From a virus, in IMG/VR virus record IMGVR_UViG_3300032116_000104, positions 20,373 through 84,372 of that record: a DNA stretch of 64,000 nt; one strand, 5' to 3'. This document shows positions 8,750 to 17,742 of this stretch, one piece after another; positions within the stretch are counted from its first letter, which is position 1; the number at the start of each line of letters is the position of its first letter. Both the position numbers and the translations under genes were made by a program. The notes below the pieces were generated by a model, which had not been told where the DNA came from, searched no databases, and saw only the letters and a list, made by a program, of their open reading frames with translations.

Positions 8750-10258
8750 TCAGGAAAGGTCTGACCCGTTGCCCTCAATTTCCGAGTTGAGAAGTTCAAA
8801 CTCAACAAGGGATGAGATGAACGAATCTGAACCATCGCCAGACTTCTCTTCCATCATCTTGGCTCCGCCAGTCAGCCAGTTCACTGGAATCATGCTCTCC
8901 TTGCCAAGTTCCTTGGCACGCTTCATGATGTGACGCTTTGCGGCCTCTTTGTCCTTGGCGCGACCATAGGCCTGAATGGCGTTCTGGAGGTCAGACTCAT
9001 TGGCAATCGGGAACGAACCATCAGGAAGGGCATTGCCCTCCTTGGCCATGGCGGTGCGCTGGTCCTCAGTAAAGGCGCGCTTGAGTGCAATCTCGGCAGC
9101 CTCGGCCTCAATCGCCTCGGCCTCCTCTGGCTCGTACTTGTCGTAACCGAGCACCTCACCATCAAGGGCAACAAAGACATCGTATGACTTGCCGTCAATG
9201 CCGTTAATCTCAACGGCATAGGCGTCAAAGCCCTCAAAGATGTCTGGCTCAACAGAAATAGCCTCGCCCTCAATGGACTTGACGGCAATCTCTACTGCCT
9301 CAGACATATCAATAACTAACATTGAATCAAGCGCTGACTTCTGCTCAAAAGAGTTCTCGTCAAGTTTCTTCCAGCCAAGCACCTCGGAGGTGGTGCCATC
9401 AATGAACATTTCTACAGCCCGACCATCTTTTGCCTCAACATCAACGACGAACATGTCGGCGTCAGATGAGTACCCAGAGTCAAGTACCTTGCCATCAAAC
9501 ATGGTTTCGGCAATACCCTCGGCGTGCAAAAGACCTGGCATTCCAGCCTCAGGCACGCATCCGCCTGGGCAGTCAGCGCAAACAGCGGCACCACCTGGGT
9601 ACACCTTGCGCTCAATGGAGCAAAGATAAGCGTTTCTTCCGACCTCGGCGGCCTTGACACCAAGGGACTGGAGGCGGCGCTTGCGCATCTTCTCCATATC
9701 GCCTGGGATACCCATGCCGTAGCCCTTCATGGACTCCTCGTCGTCTTCTTCCTCGTCGTCCTCCTCCTCCATGTCCATGTCCTCGTCGTCCATGTCCATT
9801 TCGGGCTTGGCCATTGCGCCCTTCATCTTCTTTTTGCGCTTGGGCATCATGTAATCGCCATCCATGCCCCAGCCCTTCTCGTCGGACTCATCCTCCATGT
9901 CCTCGTCCTCCATCTCCTCCTCGTCGGGAGCCATCATGGAGGCTTTCATCTTCTTCTTCTTGCGCTTGGGCATCATGTAGTCCTCGCCCATGCCCCAGCC
10001 CTTTTCATCGGACTCGTCTTCCATATCCTCTTCGTCGTCTTCCATGTCCATCTCGGCCATGGAAGCGGCCTTCTCGTAGAGGTCATCAAAGTCCTCATTA
10101 ATTGGAACCATCTTCATCTGAACGGGCACGGCGCCACACTTGGCGCACACCTTCGCACCAGGGACGAAACCGCACTCAGCAGCATCGGCACCCTTGGCGC
10201 ACTTAAGAACATTGCCATCGGCATCAATGCTGACTTCGGCCTTCTCGTCATATCCCAT
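8750..10258 (-). CDS. Acidic head-block protein with Cys knuckles, PepSY-like and DUF6582-like regions
   Basis: 502 residues, in the slot after the protease where many HK97-type phages carry scaffold or capsid genes. Residues 20-41 hold C-x8-C-x8-C-x2-C, a possible zinc knuckle. Residues 70-195 are extremely acidic with a duplicated unit (79-107 and 121-149). Residues 213-234 carry four more Cys. Two PepSY-like beta units follow (about 245-300 and 320-376, each ending in EVLG). Residues 397-458 contain ALPDGSFPIANESDLQNAIQ and RAKDKEAAKRHIMKRAKELG, a block seen beside actinophage proteases (I believe Pfam DUF6582). It does not read like a capsid protein. A scaffold or protease-inhibitor role is inference. 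AAGGAG lies 9 nt upstream of the ATG. Confidence 0.85.
   Translation of the reverse strand: MGYDEKAEVSIDADGNVLKCAKGADAAECGFVPGAKVCAKCGAVPVQMKMVPINEDFDDLYEKAASMAEMDMEDDEEDMEDESDEKGWGMGEDYMMPKRKKKKMKASMMAPDEEEMEDEDMEDESDEKGWGMDGDYMMPKRKKKMKGAMAKPEMDMDDEDMDMEEEDDEEEDDEESMKGYGMGIPGDMEKMRKRRLQSLGVKAAEVGRNAYLCSIERKVYPGGAAVCADCPGGCVPEAGMPGLLHAEGIAETMFDGKVLDSGYSSDADMFVVDVEAKDGRAVEMFIDGTTSEVLGWKKLDENSFEQKSALDSMLVIDMSEAVEIAVKSIEGEAISVEPDIFEGFDAYAVEINGIDGKSYDVFVALDGEVLGYDKYEPEEAEAIEAEAAEIALKRAFTEDQRTAMAKEGNALPDGSFPIANESDLQNAIQAYGRAKDKEAAKRHIMKRAKELGKESMIPVNWLTGGAKMMEEKSGDGSDSFISSLVEFELLNSEIEGNGSDLS
9812..10024 (-). repeat. Duplicated acidic/basic unit inside the 502-residue protein
   Basis: Two near-identical units of 29 residues (coding positions 9938-10024 and 9812-9898) read EDESDEKGWGM, then DYMMPKRKKK. 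A degenerate third unit follows (MKGYGMGIPGDMEKMRKRR). Each combines a strongly acidic run, a Gly-Trp-Gly turn and a Lys/Arg run. Confidence 0.85.
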
Positions 10259-10312
10259 TGGTCGGCTCCTTAATGTAAACCGTCGTAGAGTTTATCTGTA
10301 CTGTGTAAAAGT

Positions 10313-10337
10313 ATACCCTACACACACGTCGTGTAGG
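10313..10337 (-). promoter_or_regulatory. Intergenic hairpin with TATACT
   Basis: In the 95-nt gap between the 2429-residue and 502-residue genes, 10317-10323 and 10331-10337 form a perfect 7-bp stem with a 7-nt loop. On the leftward strand the stem is followed by GTATACTTTT. It could be a weak terminator or attenuator, or the TATACT could be a -10 box for the 502-residue gene. The sequence does not decide between these. Confidence 0.35.
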
Positions 10338-10353
10338 AAGGTATTACTGCGTA

Positions 10354-13300
10354 TTAGAGGTCTTGAATCTCAACTTCTCTTCCGCGCTGATTGCGTCGGT
10401 TGACCGTTCTGGAACTCAACTCCTCAACCGTTCTGTCAATGAATGTAGCCATGGCTGCTTTAGCGAGCATGTCAAGCATGGTTGCAAACTTCTGCTGACG
10501 CTCGTTGCCTCCGATGGCACCTTGACGGTCAATGACCACCATCATGGCGTCAAGGATTTCATCAACTTCATCTCTGGTCATCAGGATGCGCCCAGCGTTG
10601 GTTCTTCTGCTGCCCAACTTGGCTGCCTCTTGACGACTGATGAGGTCTTGAAGCGCCTTGAGGGCGTCTGATGTTCTCTTGTCCTGAGCCTTGTCTGCCT
10701 CACGGATTTCCTTCGGCAGTGAGTCAAGAATATCTTTGAAGAAAGTGGCTTCTGCCTTGATTTCCGTGCGGCCCTGCTTGGAGTCGGTTGACGACCTCAG
10801 GCCTCTCGTGTTCCGCGAGCGGGCGGCCACATAATCCCTAACTTCCTGGGACACCACCCTGTTGGCATTGACTGGGACACTTGAGCGGAGACCCTCACCC
10901 ATGCGTCGGGTAATGACTTCTCCTGCTGCTGGCTCCGCGTCTGGAGTTGGGACATTGTCGTCAATGTCCAGTGGGCGGCCCTCAACTCTCCTGACAACAC
11001 CGCCAGTATCGTCAAACGCATCGTCTGAAATGTCGGCAATGTCGGCAGCAGCGCGACCCCTTCTCGGTGCAACCTCTATCTCTGGTCCATCCTTAATGAA
11101 CTTGTCATTCTTGTAATAAGTGTCCAGTCCGTTAAGGGTTCTCAAGAGTGTTTCTGCTCGCTGAATAATCTTCTCTGCTGGACCATCGGTATCGTCGGCT
11201 TCCTCGGCGTCAGCGAGGTAGTTCTTAACTCTCTGGATGGCAGCCTTGATTTGGTTCCTGCTCAGGTCTTCGCTGTCCATAATGTCAGCGATTTCATCCC
11301 AGGCCTCAGCATGGAGTTCATCAATTCTGCCCCTGTCTGAAAGTCTTGAAGCGTCGTTGACGGTCTTGTCAAGGAAGTTGTTGATTCTTCTTGAGTCGTC
11401 TCTACGCTCCGTGGTTGCGTCTTCGTCATTTGCAGGACGAGGCTTGACGGCAACTTCTTTTGGCCCCTGTTGTGGCTGGCGTTGTGTCGGCTGCACTGGG
11501 CCCCTCTCGGCACGACGAGCCCCACGCTCTGCCCTTCTTTCGTCAGAAGCCTCTCTATCAAGCACTTCCTTCATAACGCGCTCATAGTCAACTTTGCGCA
11601 TTCCACTTCTCTCTGGAGAGTGGTCTGCCATCCAGTTGAACTGTTGTTCTGCCGTCATGCCATCCCAGTTATCTGGCTTCATGCTCTGGAATGTCTTGCC
11701 CTTGCTGTCTTCCTTGGCCCTAGAGCCCATCGGGCGTCCTTTGCTGCCACTGCGACCAGTATCACCGAGTCCTGTTACGCGGATTCCACCTCCGCCAGTA
11801 TCGTCATCGCTGGTTGATGAACGCATGCCACGACCACTTGACTTCTTGGGATTGGCATCGCCAGTAATATTGCTGTACAGGGTATCAAGGGCCTTCCAGT
11901 CCTTCGCAAGAAGCGTTCCGTCCCCACGCCTGTTGTACTCCTCTCGGATTCTCATTGAGACGCCGAGGCTTCCACCCCTTGCGCTGTTCATGAAGAACAC
12001 GAGTTTCTTCTGGCGGGCCTCATCAATGTCCGCAGGAGCGCCATTGTTATTATTTGAACGAAGGCCTAGGTTGCCGCGCTTGCCAGCCTGCTGGTCTTCC
12101 CAGTTGAGGCTCACATACTTTCCGCCCTCTGATTCGGCGGCCTGGTCAATTACGCCCTGAATGTCGGAGGTAACAACTGTTCTGCCGTCTCGGCGTGGCT
12201 CTTTTGCCGACTCAATGGCGTCTTCAATCTGCTCAACCTCGTCTGGGGTGAGGTCAACTTTGCCATTCCTTGCGTTTTTAAGTTTCTCGTCAAGAGCATC
12301 AAGCGCTGCACCATTGGCAGAAAAACGCTTGAGCATTGGAATCTCGTCGCGAAGTTGTGCAATCTCATCGTCGCTGAGCGTCATTGATAGATTGTTTGCA
12401 ACTCTTCTTGTTGAAGAACGCATTCCCTCATCTGAATCGGTCCGTGACTGTTGTGCCGCCTCGCGACGACGCATTGCACGCAGTTCCGCCTTGCGAACAT
12501 CTTCACGACGCATTCCGAGAGACTCGGCCACTTCCTGGAGTGATTCACCTGCCTCGCGGCGTCTCAGAATTCGGTTTTCCGTTTTTTCTCTTTTTGCCCT
12601 TTCAAGACCTTCCTTGACGGTGGGTCTTGGTTTCCTGGCGGCGCGCGCAGTTGTGACCGCCCTGTCTTTCCCAGTCCAGTCCTTGAAAATCCTTGCCCTG
12701 GTCGCAAAATCACCTATTCCTTTATCGTCCCATGCATCAAAAACTCTTTCAGTTATTCCATCACCCCATGGGCCCATCATTTCCCTAACAGACGGGTTCT
12801 GCACTGGGAAGTCATCATCTATGCCCAGAGCGCTGGCAATTTGCTCGGCAACGATTTCCCCAAAACCGTTCAATACATCAACGAATGCCGATTCTTCTCC
12901 TTCGTCCCCAAATAGTCCATCAGACATGAGCCTGACCGCATCCTCTGCGAGAGAATCCATGCGAGAACGCATATTTTCTCTGGTAAATGGGGTGTTGGCA
13001 GCCGCATCAAAGAGTTCTTCAGTCCTGCTCCGAGACGACTCATCCAGGTCACGAATCATTGACCTTCCTGACTCCCTTTTACGCACATCAGACACTCTGT
13101 CTTTTCTGTCACGAGTTGACGACATCAGACCTCTAATGCGTGCCTTTTGCTTATCGTTTGGATTTGGACGAATGGGCAATTTTTCAATATTGCGCTCCAT
13201 GCGGTCACGCCAGTCATCCAGAAGTTCAATTATCTCATCTTTGCTGAAAGAGTCCCAGTTTCGCAGCCACTCTCCCGTTGGGTCATCTGGGTCAGGGAGA

Positions 13301-16300
13301 TACTCATTATCTGGGATGTTCGCTGCCTTGACTCTTTCCTCAAGAAGGTCACGAGCAAGGTAGGCAATATCAGTGACAGCCGTTCTATCTCCGCCACCTC
13401 CAGTGTTTCTGACACCATTTGCGGCTATGTCAATTATTGACTGACGGATACGATTTAGTTCATCGCCAATGTTTTCTGGAGTTATGTCAGTGAGAACTAT
13501 TGATTCAAAAAGTTCCATCGCTCTGTCTGCTGTGGCGGCATCCCATCCACCGCCCTGCTGCCCAGGCTGCATGAACCCCCTGATGTCACGCAACTCTTTT
13601 GACGCATCAAGTCTTGCCTGACGCGCCTGTTGTGCTGCCGCAGATGCGCGCCCTGCCTCTACGTCCCTCATATTGACGACTTCTACATCGCCAGTGCTGG
13701 AACGGACTCCTGTAGTTGGAAATTTGTTATTTAACCCATTGGTCAGGGTATTGATTTCGTCTTCTGAGAATCCAAGTTCTCTGAGTTTGCCAACAATGTC
13801 TGACTCAATTTTCTGACGCGCCTCGCGAGACTCCGTTGGGTCAATCTTGCCCTTTTCATCACGCTTGACCATTCCAGAGCCGCGCTTACCGAGGTTCTCG
13901 GTCGTGGAGCGCATTCCACTACGGCGACGCGCTGGGTTCAGGTTCTCAAGTTCTTCTTTAGAAACACCTTCAACAATGACCCTTCTTGCGGTCTTGGCGA
14001 CTTCAAGTTGTCTGGCGAGCCTGGCTTCGTCTGGGCTTGGCTTGGCTCTCTCCATGTTCATATCGTCAACAGCAAGTTTGAGAACTCTATTCATGTCCTC
14101 AAAGTTGGTAGTCCCATTCTTCATGTCACGAATGAGGCCATCAACCCAATCCTTGTCAAGGCCGCCCCTTGCCGAGTAGGCGGTTGGATAGTCTTCTAGT
14201 GACTCTTCAATATCTCTCAGAAACTCTGAAATTCTTCTGCCGCGACGGTCGGTAATTGACAGCGGTGAGTCCATTGAAGAACTCCTGAGACCACGAGCAC
14301 GATTCATGCGTGGGTCTCCTCTGGTCTCTGCAATCTCCCATGCACGGAGGTCTTCCGCTCTGACGCCAAGGATTCCAGCAAGTTCACGAACTGGCGTTCC
14401 TTCAAAGCGCTTACGCAAGATGAATTCAGCAAGAGCCCTATCGGTGTCCTGGAATCGCGGCTCCTGACCTGGCTCCCCTCGTTGCGCAAGTTGTGCTGGT
14501 GTTCGTGCTGGGATGAGGTCTTTCGCCCTCTTCTTAATTTCCTGAATTTCTAGTTTCCGCACTTCTTCGCGCGACATACCATACTCTTCAGCAACATCAT
14601 CAAGTACTTTGCCAGCAAGACGAGCATCAACAATCGCCCTGTCTCTGTCAATCTCAACCTGCATATCGTCCAGCAGCGCATCAACATCGTCTCTATCGGT
14701 TGAGGAACGAAGGCCTCTTCTTGAGCCACCCGCATCTATGGAATCAGCAAGTTGCTGAATATCCTCAAACGGACCACCACGGTCTCTTCCGTATGCAGAG
14801 AGAGTGGCTATTAAAGCCAGTCTTGCGTTGTTCTTATCGTCCTCGCTAAGAGGAGACTTTGGCCTTCTTCTGCTCGGAAAGAATTTTGTAAAATCATCTC
14901 TGTCGCCGTCAGACAGTTTTATATATTGGTCTTTAAGTGTTGAAATAAGGTCGCTTAGTTCTTCTGCGCCAGGAAATTCGTCTGGAATGTCGCCTTGCAT
15001 TACTGATGCAACTGTCCAGTCTGAACCAGGCTGCGGGGGAAAGTAATCGCCCTGTTCGCTAGGCATAAACCGCGAAAGAACCTCCCCGAGGTTTTCAAGG
15101 AGAATTTCATCTACATCATCCATTGATGTATCACCGTCATTGCCAAGACTTGCGTCAAGCGCCTCTATTGCTCGCTGAAGTGCTTTTGTCTGCTCATCTA
15201 TGGTCATTTCCGCAAAGCGGTCTCCCATTGCGTCAATAATTTCTCTTTGCTCTACGCTATTGGCCTTTGCCGTTCTTGAGCGAAGCCCATCAGGGCGACC
15301 CTTGGAGTCTCCAGCACTTTGCATGCTACGCACCATGTTACGAAGCGCATCAGAGTTTTGCTTATCCGTACTACGAACTCGCTTGTTATTTACTGAGTCA
15401 AGAACTGTGCCGAGGGCAAGAAGAGACGCAATTTGGTCGTCTTCTGACACTGCTCTCTTCCCTCTGGTTTTATACATGTCACCAAAGCGACCCTTGCCGC
15501 CAAGTTTTTCATAGGCATCCTGGACTTCACTCAGAAGGTCACTGACGCTCTCTTTGTCAACGCTCTCTGAACCATCAAGAATTTTGGATGCTGAGTAATC
15601 ACCCGATGGCGCTTCCACGGATAGAAAATCACTCATTAGTTCAGACAGGTATTCTCTGTAGAAATCAATTTCATCGTCACCAGTGGCATCAAACAATTCC
15701 AACTGGTCTTTAACGATATTTCTAAAAGCCTCTTTTCTTTCAGATGGAGACATTTTTGCCATTGATTCAATTGCTGTTCCAGAACGCAGTCCACCATCAC
15801 GACGGTTCTTGGCCTCAAGTTCGGCTTGTCGCACATCCTCGCGACGCATGTTGAGCGACTGAGCAACATCCTGTAGTGACTCCCCAGCCTCGCGGCGCTT
15901 GAGAATCTCATCGTTTGTCTTGCGCTTTGCATCGCGCTGGCGGATTGCCCGAAGTTCAGCCTTTCGCACGTCTTCGCGGCGCATGCCAAGGGACTCGGCT
16001 ACGTCCTGCAAGGACTCTCCAGCCTCACGGCGCTTCAAGATGGAGGCGTCGTCGTTGCTGTCTTTTCCACCAGATGAACGGAGACCACGACCAGTGTTGA
16101 TGCCCTGCCCCTGGGCGGCCTGAATTGCCGCCTGAGTATTTACGCGACCACGCGTTGACCTGTCGTTGACGCCTGGAATCGCAGGTCTTTGGAACGGTGT
16201 CCCTTCTTGAACGATGCCATCGCCGTCACCGTCCCAAGCGTTGGGGTCAAATCTAGCGGTTAGGCCTCTTGCGAGGCGGCGTCCTTTTCCCCCTCCGCCA

Positions 16301-17643
16301 CCACCAATCGCTCGCCCGATGCGATTGCCAAGCCCCTTCTTTAGAGTTTCAACTGCATCAATGAACTCGGGAGTGACACCAGAGGTAATCACGATTCCCT
16401 TTTCAGAGACATATGAATCTACGCGGTGGTAATCCATGATTGGGTCAAGGAGTTGCTTCGTGTGGAAAGCATTATTGATGTCAACTGGGATGACATACTC
16501 TGCTGACTTCACTTCAACTTCCTTCTCTGCCGAAGCAAGGACATCTTGGAGCATTTCCATGACATTCTTCAGTTTTGCAAGGTTGCGCTTGTTGAGCGAG
16601 CGGCCAATCTTCTCCTCAATGTCATCAAGGAAGAAGTCGTCAAAGTCCAAGTCGTCGGACTTTCCTGGCATTGGCATGAAGTCGTCTGGGTCATCCCCAA
16701 GATAGGCGTCCCCCTGCGGCTTCATTGACACAGCAAAAGCCTGTGCTGGAGATGACGGTATGGCGGGAATCTCTGGCGTGTAGACAGTCTGACTCTGGAC
16801 GCGCTCAGGCTTGCCAAACATGAATTGACCATCCTGGAAGTGGAATGCCACTCTGTATGTTGACGACTCACCGTCGCTTGTCAGTCTGTCAAAAACAACA
16901 GTGTTCTCTGTTGCGGCCCTCACGATGACGTTGGAGCCAGACCGCTTGACAAGTTCCCTTCTGAGGGCAACCATCAGCGGGTTCTCTGGGGCAGATGGAC
17001 GAACTGGGCGAACGGCCTGCTGTGGCTTCGGCGCCATTGGCTTCATCATTCCAGACGGCATTCCAGGGCTGTGCGGCATGCCTGGCATGCCCATCATTCC
17101 GTGACCCTTCTCCTCATCCGCCAGAGTAGTATCTGACTTAACCGAAATCGTGCCAGTCAGTTGGTTGGCTCCATGAAGAACTGGGGAAACCTCGTAAAGT
17201 TCCACCTCTCTGAGGATGTTGGCCTGAAGATTAGGGTCAAAAGACGCCTGAATGGTCTTGTAGCCAATTGACCACTCCTGCTCCTCACCAAAGAAGGCAA
17301 CATTGGCGAAAGCCTCACGGCCCTTCTCTGAATTGAGGTTGAACTGAACGCGAGCGTAAAGACCGCCGATTCCAGCAGCCTTCATCTTTCCTGGCAGTCT
17401 TGAGTCGGTTGGGGGAACTTCGTAAATCTCCAAAACCTTGCCGATGGGGTCATTCCAGTTGTGTCCCCAGACGACTCTTGGCTTGCGTCGCTTCAGACTT
17501 GAGTTAAAAGCACCTGGGAGAAGAACATCACCGACGCTGTCCTTGTTTCCGACGCCAGCAACGAAGCACTCAACGATGCCCTGAGCCTGGTCAACATTGA
17601 ATGTTCCAGAACTCGCTTTGAACTCAATATCAGAAAAAGACAT
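10354..17643 (-). CDS. HK97-type prohead protease fused to a giant repeat-rich virion polyprotein
   Basis: 2429 residues. Residues 1-170 match the HK97-type prohead protease (peptidase S78/U35): His61 in VVWGHNW, Ser125 in EWSIGYK and Glu148 in REVELYEVSPVLHGAN are the likely catalytic positions. A Met/Pro/Gly linker follows (about 178-215). Near residue 467-480 lies a calcium-loop-like DGDGDGIVQEG. From there on, low-complexity and helical segments alternate with at least 13 copies of G-L/M/V-R-S-S/T-T-type motifs (10786-16086) and five copies of an HTH-like unit. The usual protease is about 200-250 residues, so this is a roughly ten-fold extension. GGGAG precedes the ATG. It lies between portal and the acidic protein. 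I infer self-processing of a polyprotein at the repeated motif. Confidence 0.92.
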   Translation of the reverse strand: MSFSDIEFKASSGTFNVDQAQGIVECFVAGVGNKDSVGDVLLPGAFNSSLKRRKPRVVWGHNWNDPIGKVLEIYEVPPTDSRLPGKMKAAGIGGLYARVQFNLNSEKGREAFANVAFFGEEQEWSIGYKTIQASFDPNLQANILREVELYEVSPVLHGANQLTGTISVKSDTTLADEEKGHGMMGMPGMPHSPGMPSGMMKPMAPKPQQAVRPVRPSAPENPLMVALRRELVKRSGSNVIVRAATENTVVFDRLTSDGESSTYRVAFHFQDGQFMFGKPERVQSQTVYTPEIPAIPSSPAQAFAVSMKPQGDAYLGDDPDDFMPMPGKSDDLDFDDFFLDDIEEKIGRSLNKRNLAKLKNVMEMLQDVLASAEKEVEVKSAEYVIPVDINNAFHTKQLLDPIMDYHRVDSYVSEKGIVITSGVTPEFIDAVETLKKGLGNRIGRAIGGGGGGKGRRLARGLTARFDPNAWDGDGDGIVQEGTPFQRPAIPGVNDRSTRGRVNTQAAIQAAQGQGINTGRGLRSSGGKDSNDDASILKRREAGESLQDVAESLGMRREDVRKAELRAIRQRDAKRKTNDEILKRREAGESLQDVAQSLNMRREDVRQAELEAKNRRDGGLRSGTAIESMAKMSPSERKEAFRNIVKDQLELFDATGDDEIDFYREYLSELMSDFLSVEAPSGDYSASKILDGSESVDKESVSDLLSEVQDAYEKLGGKGRFGDMYKTRGKRAVSEDDQIASLLALGTVLDSVNNKRVRSTDKQNSDALRNMVRSMQSAGDSKGRPDGLRSRTAKANSVEQREIIDAMGDRFAEMTIDEQTKALQRAIEALDASLGNDGDTSMDDVDEILLENLGEVLSRFMPSEQGDYFPPQPGSDWTVASVMQGDIPDEFPGAEELSDLISTLKDQYIKLSDGDRDDFTKFFPSRRRPKSPLSEDDKNNARLALIATLSAYGRDRGGPFEDIQQLADSIDAGGSRRGLRSSTDRDDVDALLDDMQVEIDRDRAIVDARLAGKVLDDVAEEYGMSREEVRKLEIQEIKKRAKDLIPARTPAQLAQRGEPGQEPRFQDTDRALAEFILRKRFEGTPVRELAGILGVRAEDLRAWEIAETRGDPRMNRARGLRSSSMDSPLSITDRRGRRISEFLRDIEESLEDYPTAYSARGGLDKDWVDGLIRDMKNGTTNFEDMNRVLKLAVDDMNMERAKPSPDEARLARQLEVAKTARRVIVEGVSKEELENLNPARRRSGMRSTTENLGKRGSGMVKRDEKGKIDPTESREARQKIESDIVGKLRELGFSEDEINTLTNGLNNKFPTTGVRSSTGDVEVVNMRDVEAGRASAAAQQARQARLDASKELRDIRGFMQPGQQGGGWDAATADRAMELFESIVLTDITPENIGDELNRIRQSIIDIAANGVRNTGGGGDRTAVTDIAYLARDLLEERVKAANIPDNEYLPDPDDPTGEWLRNWDSFSKDEIIELLDDWRDRMERNIEKLPIRPNPNDKQKARIRGLMSSTRDRKDRVSDVRKRESGRSMIRDLDESSRSRTEELFDAAANTPFTRENMRSRMDSLAEDAVRLMSDGLFGDEGEESAFVDVLNGFGEIVAEQIASALGIDDDFPVQNPSVREMMGPWGDGITERVFDAWDDKGIGDFATRARIFKDWTGKDRAVTTARAARKPRPTVKEGLERAKREKTENRILRRREAGESLQEVAESLGMRREDVRKAELRAMRRREAAQQSRTDSDEGMRSSTRRVANNLSMTLSDDEIAQLRDEIPMLKRFSANGAALDALDEKLKNARNGKVDLTPDEVEQIEDAIESAKEPRRDGRTVVTSDIQGVIDQAAESEGGKYVSLNWEDQQAGKRGNLGLRSNNNNGAPADIDEARQKKLVFFMNSARGGSLGVSMRIREEYNRRGDGTLLAKDWKALDTLYSNITGDANPKKSSGRGMRSSTSDDDTGGGGIRVTGLGDTGRSGSKGRPMGSRAKEDSKGKTFQSMKPDNWDGMTAEQQFNWMADHSPERSGMRKVDYERVMKEVLDREASDERRAERGARRAERGPVQPTQRQPQQGPKEVAVKPRPANDEDATTERRDDSRRINNFLDKTVNDASRLSDRGRIDELHAEAWDEIADIMDSEDLSRNQIKAAIQRVKNYLADAEEADDTDGPAEKIIQRAETLLRTLNGLDTYYKNDKFIKDGPEIEVAPRRGRAAADIADISDDAFDDTGGVVRRVEGRPLDIDDNVPTPDAEPAAGEVITRRMGEGLRSSVPVNANRVVSQEVRDYVAARSRNTRGLRSSTDSKQGRTEIKAEATFFKDILDSLPKEIREADKAQDKRTSDALKALQDLISRQEAAKLGSRRTNAGRILMTRDEVDEILDAMMVVIDRQGAIGGNERQQKFATMLDMLAKAAMATFIDRTVEELSSRTVNRRNQRGREVEIQDL
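10786..16086 (-). repeat. Array of G-[LMV]-[RM]-S-[ST]-[ST] motifs
   Basis: The hexapeptide motif is encoded at 10786-10803, 10876-10893, 11812-11829, about 12048-12065 (GLRSNN), 12409-12426, 13114-13131 (GLMSST), 13693-13710 (GVRSST), 13900-13917 (GMRSTT), 14274-14291, 14698-14715, 15271-15288 (GLRSRT), 15775-15792 (GLRSGT) and 16069-16086 (GLRSSG). A variant GSRAKE lies near 11715. Codons differ between copies, so the peptide and not the DNA is conserved. The spacing is irregular, about 90 to 990 nt. Confidence 0.9.
12460..16045 (-). repeat. Five HTH-like units in the protease polyprotein
   Basis: Units at about 15930-16045, 15800-15910 and 12462-12580 share the pattern RREAGESLQDVAESLGMRRE followed by DVRKAELRA. 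More divergent units lie at about 14527-14640 (LDDVAEEYGMSREEVRKLE) and 14311-14440 (VRELAGILGVRAEDLRAWE). The form (helix, A-x-x-L/Y-G-M turn, second helix beginning R-x-E/D-V/L-R) resembles the HTH of resolvases and sigma region 4. Three units sit immediately before a G-L/M-R-S motif. Confidence 0.85.
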
Positions 17644-17719
17644 AAGACTCCCTTGGTCTTCTTTGATAATAAACGAACGGCGGGTCCTGTTGATGCAAGT
17701 AATGACGCTTATGCGTATG

Positions 17720-17742
17720 TTTCAGTAAATTATTTACTGAAA
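17720..17742 (-). promoter_or_regulatory. Palindrome over the portal stop codon
   Basis: The sequence 17720-17742 is a perfect inverted repeat (11-nt arms, single central base) that contains the portal stop codon. A second small stem, ACGC-TTAT-GCGT, follows in the 90-nt gap. No T-run follows, so it is more likely an RNA-processing or translational control element, or a late/leaky terminator, than a strong intrinsic terminator. Confidence 0.4.

Noticed and set aside
9524-10273. 249-codon rightward ORF, His/Leu/Val-rich
   Set aside because: It is the mirror of the acidic repeat (GAN codons) in the 502-residue protein and has no start signals.
12161-13363. 400-codon rightward ORF antisense to the protease giant
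   Set aside because: Ser-rich, no domain, no SD, and lies within a firmly supported leftward gene; long antisense frames arise here from codon bias.
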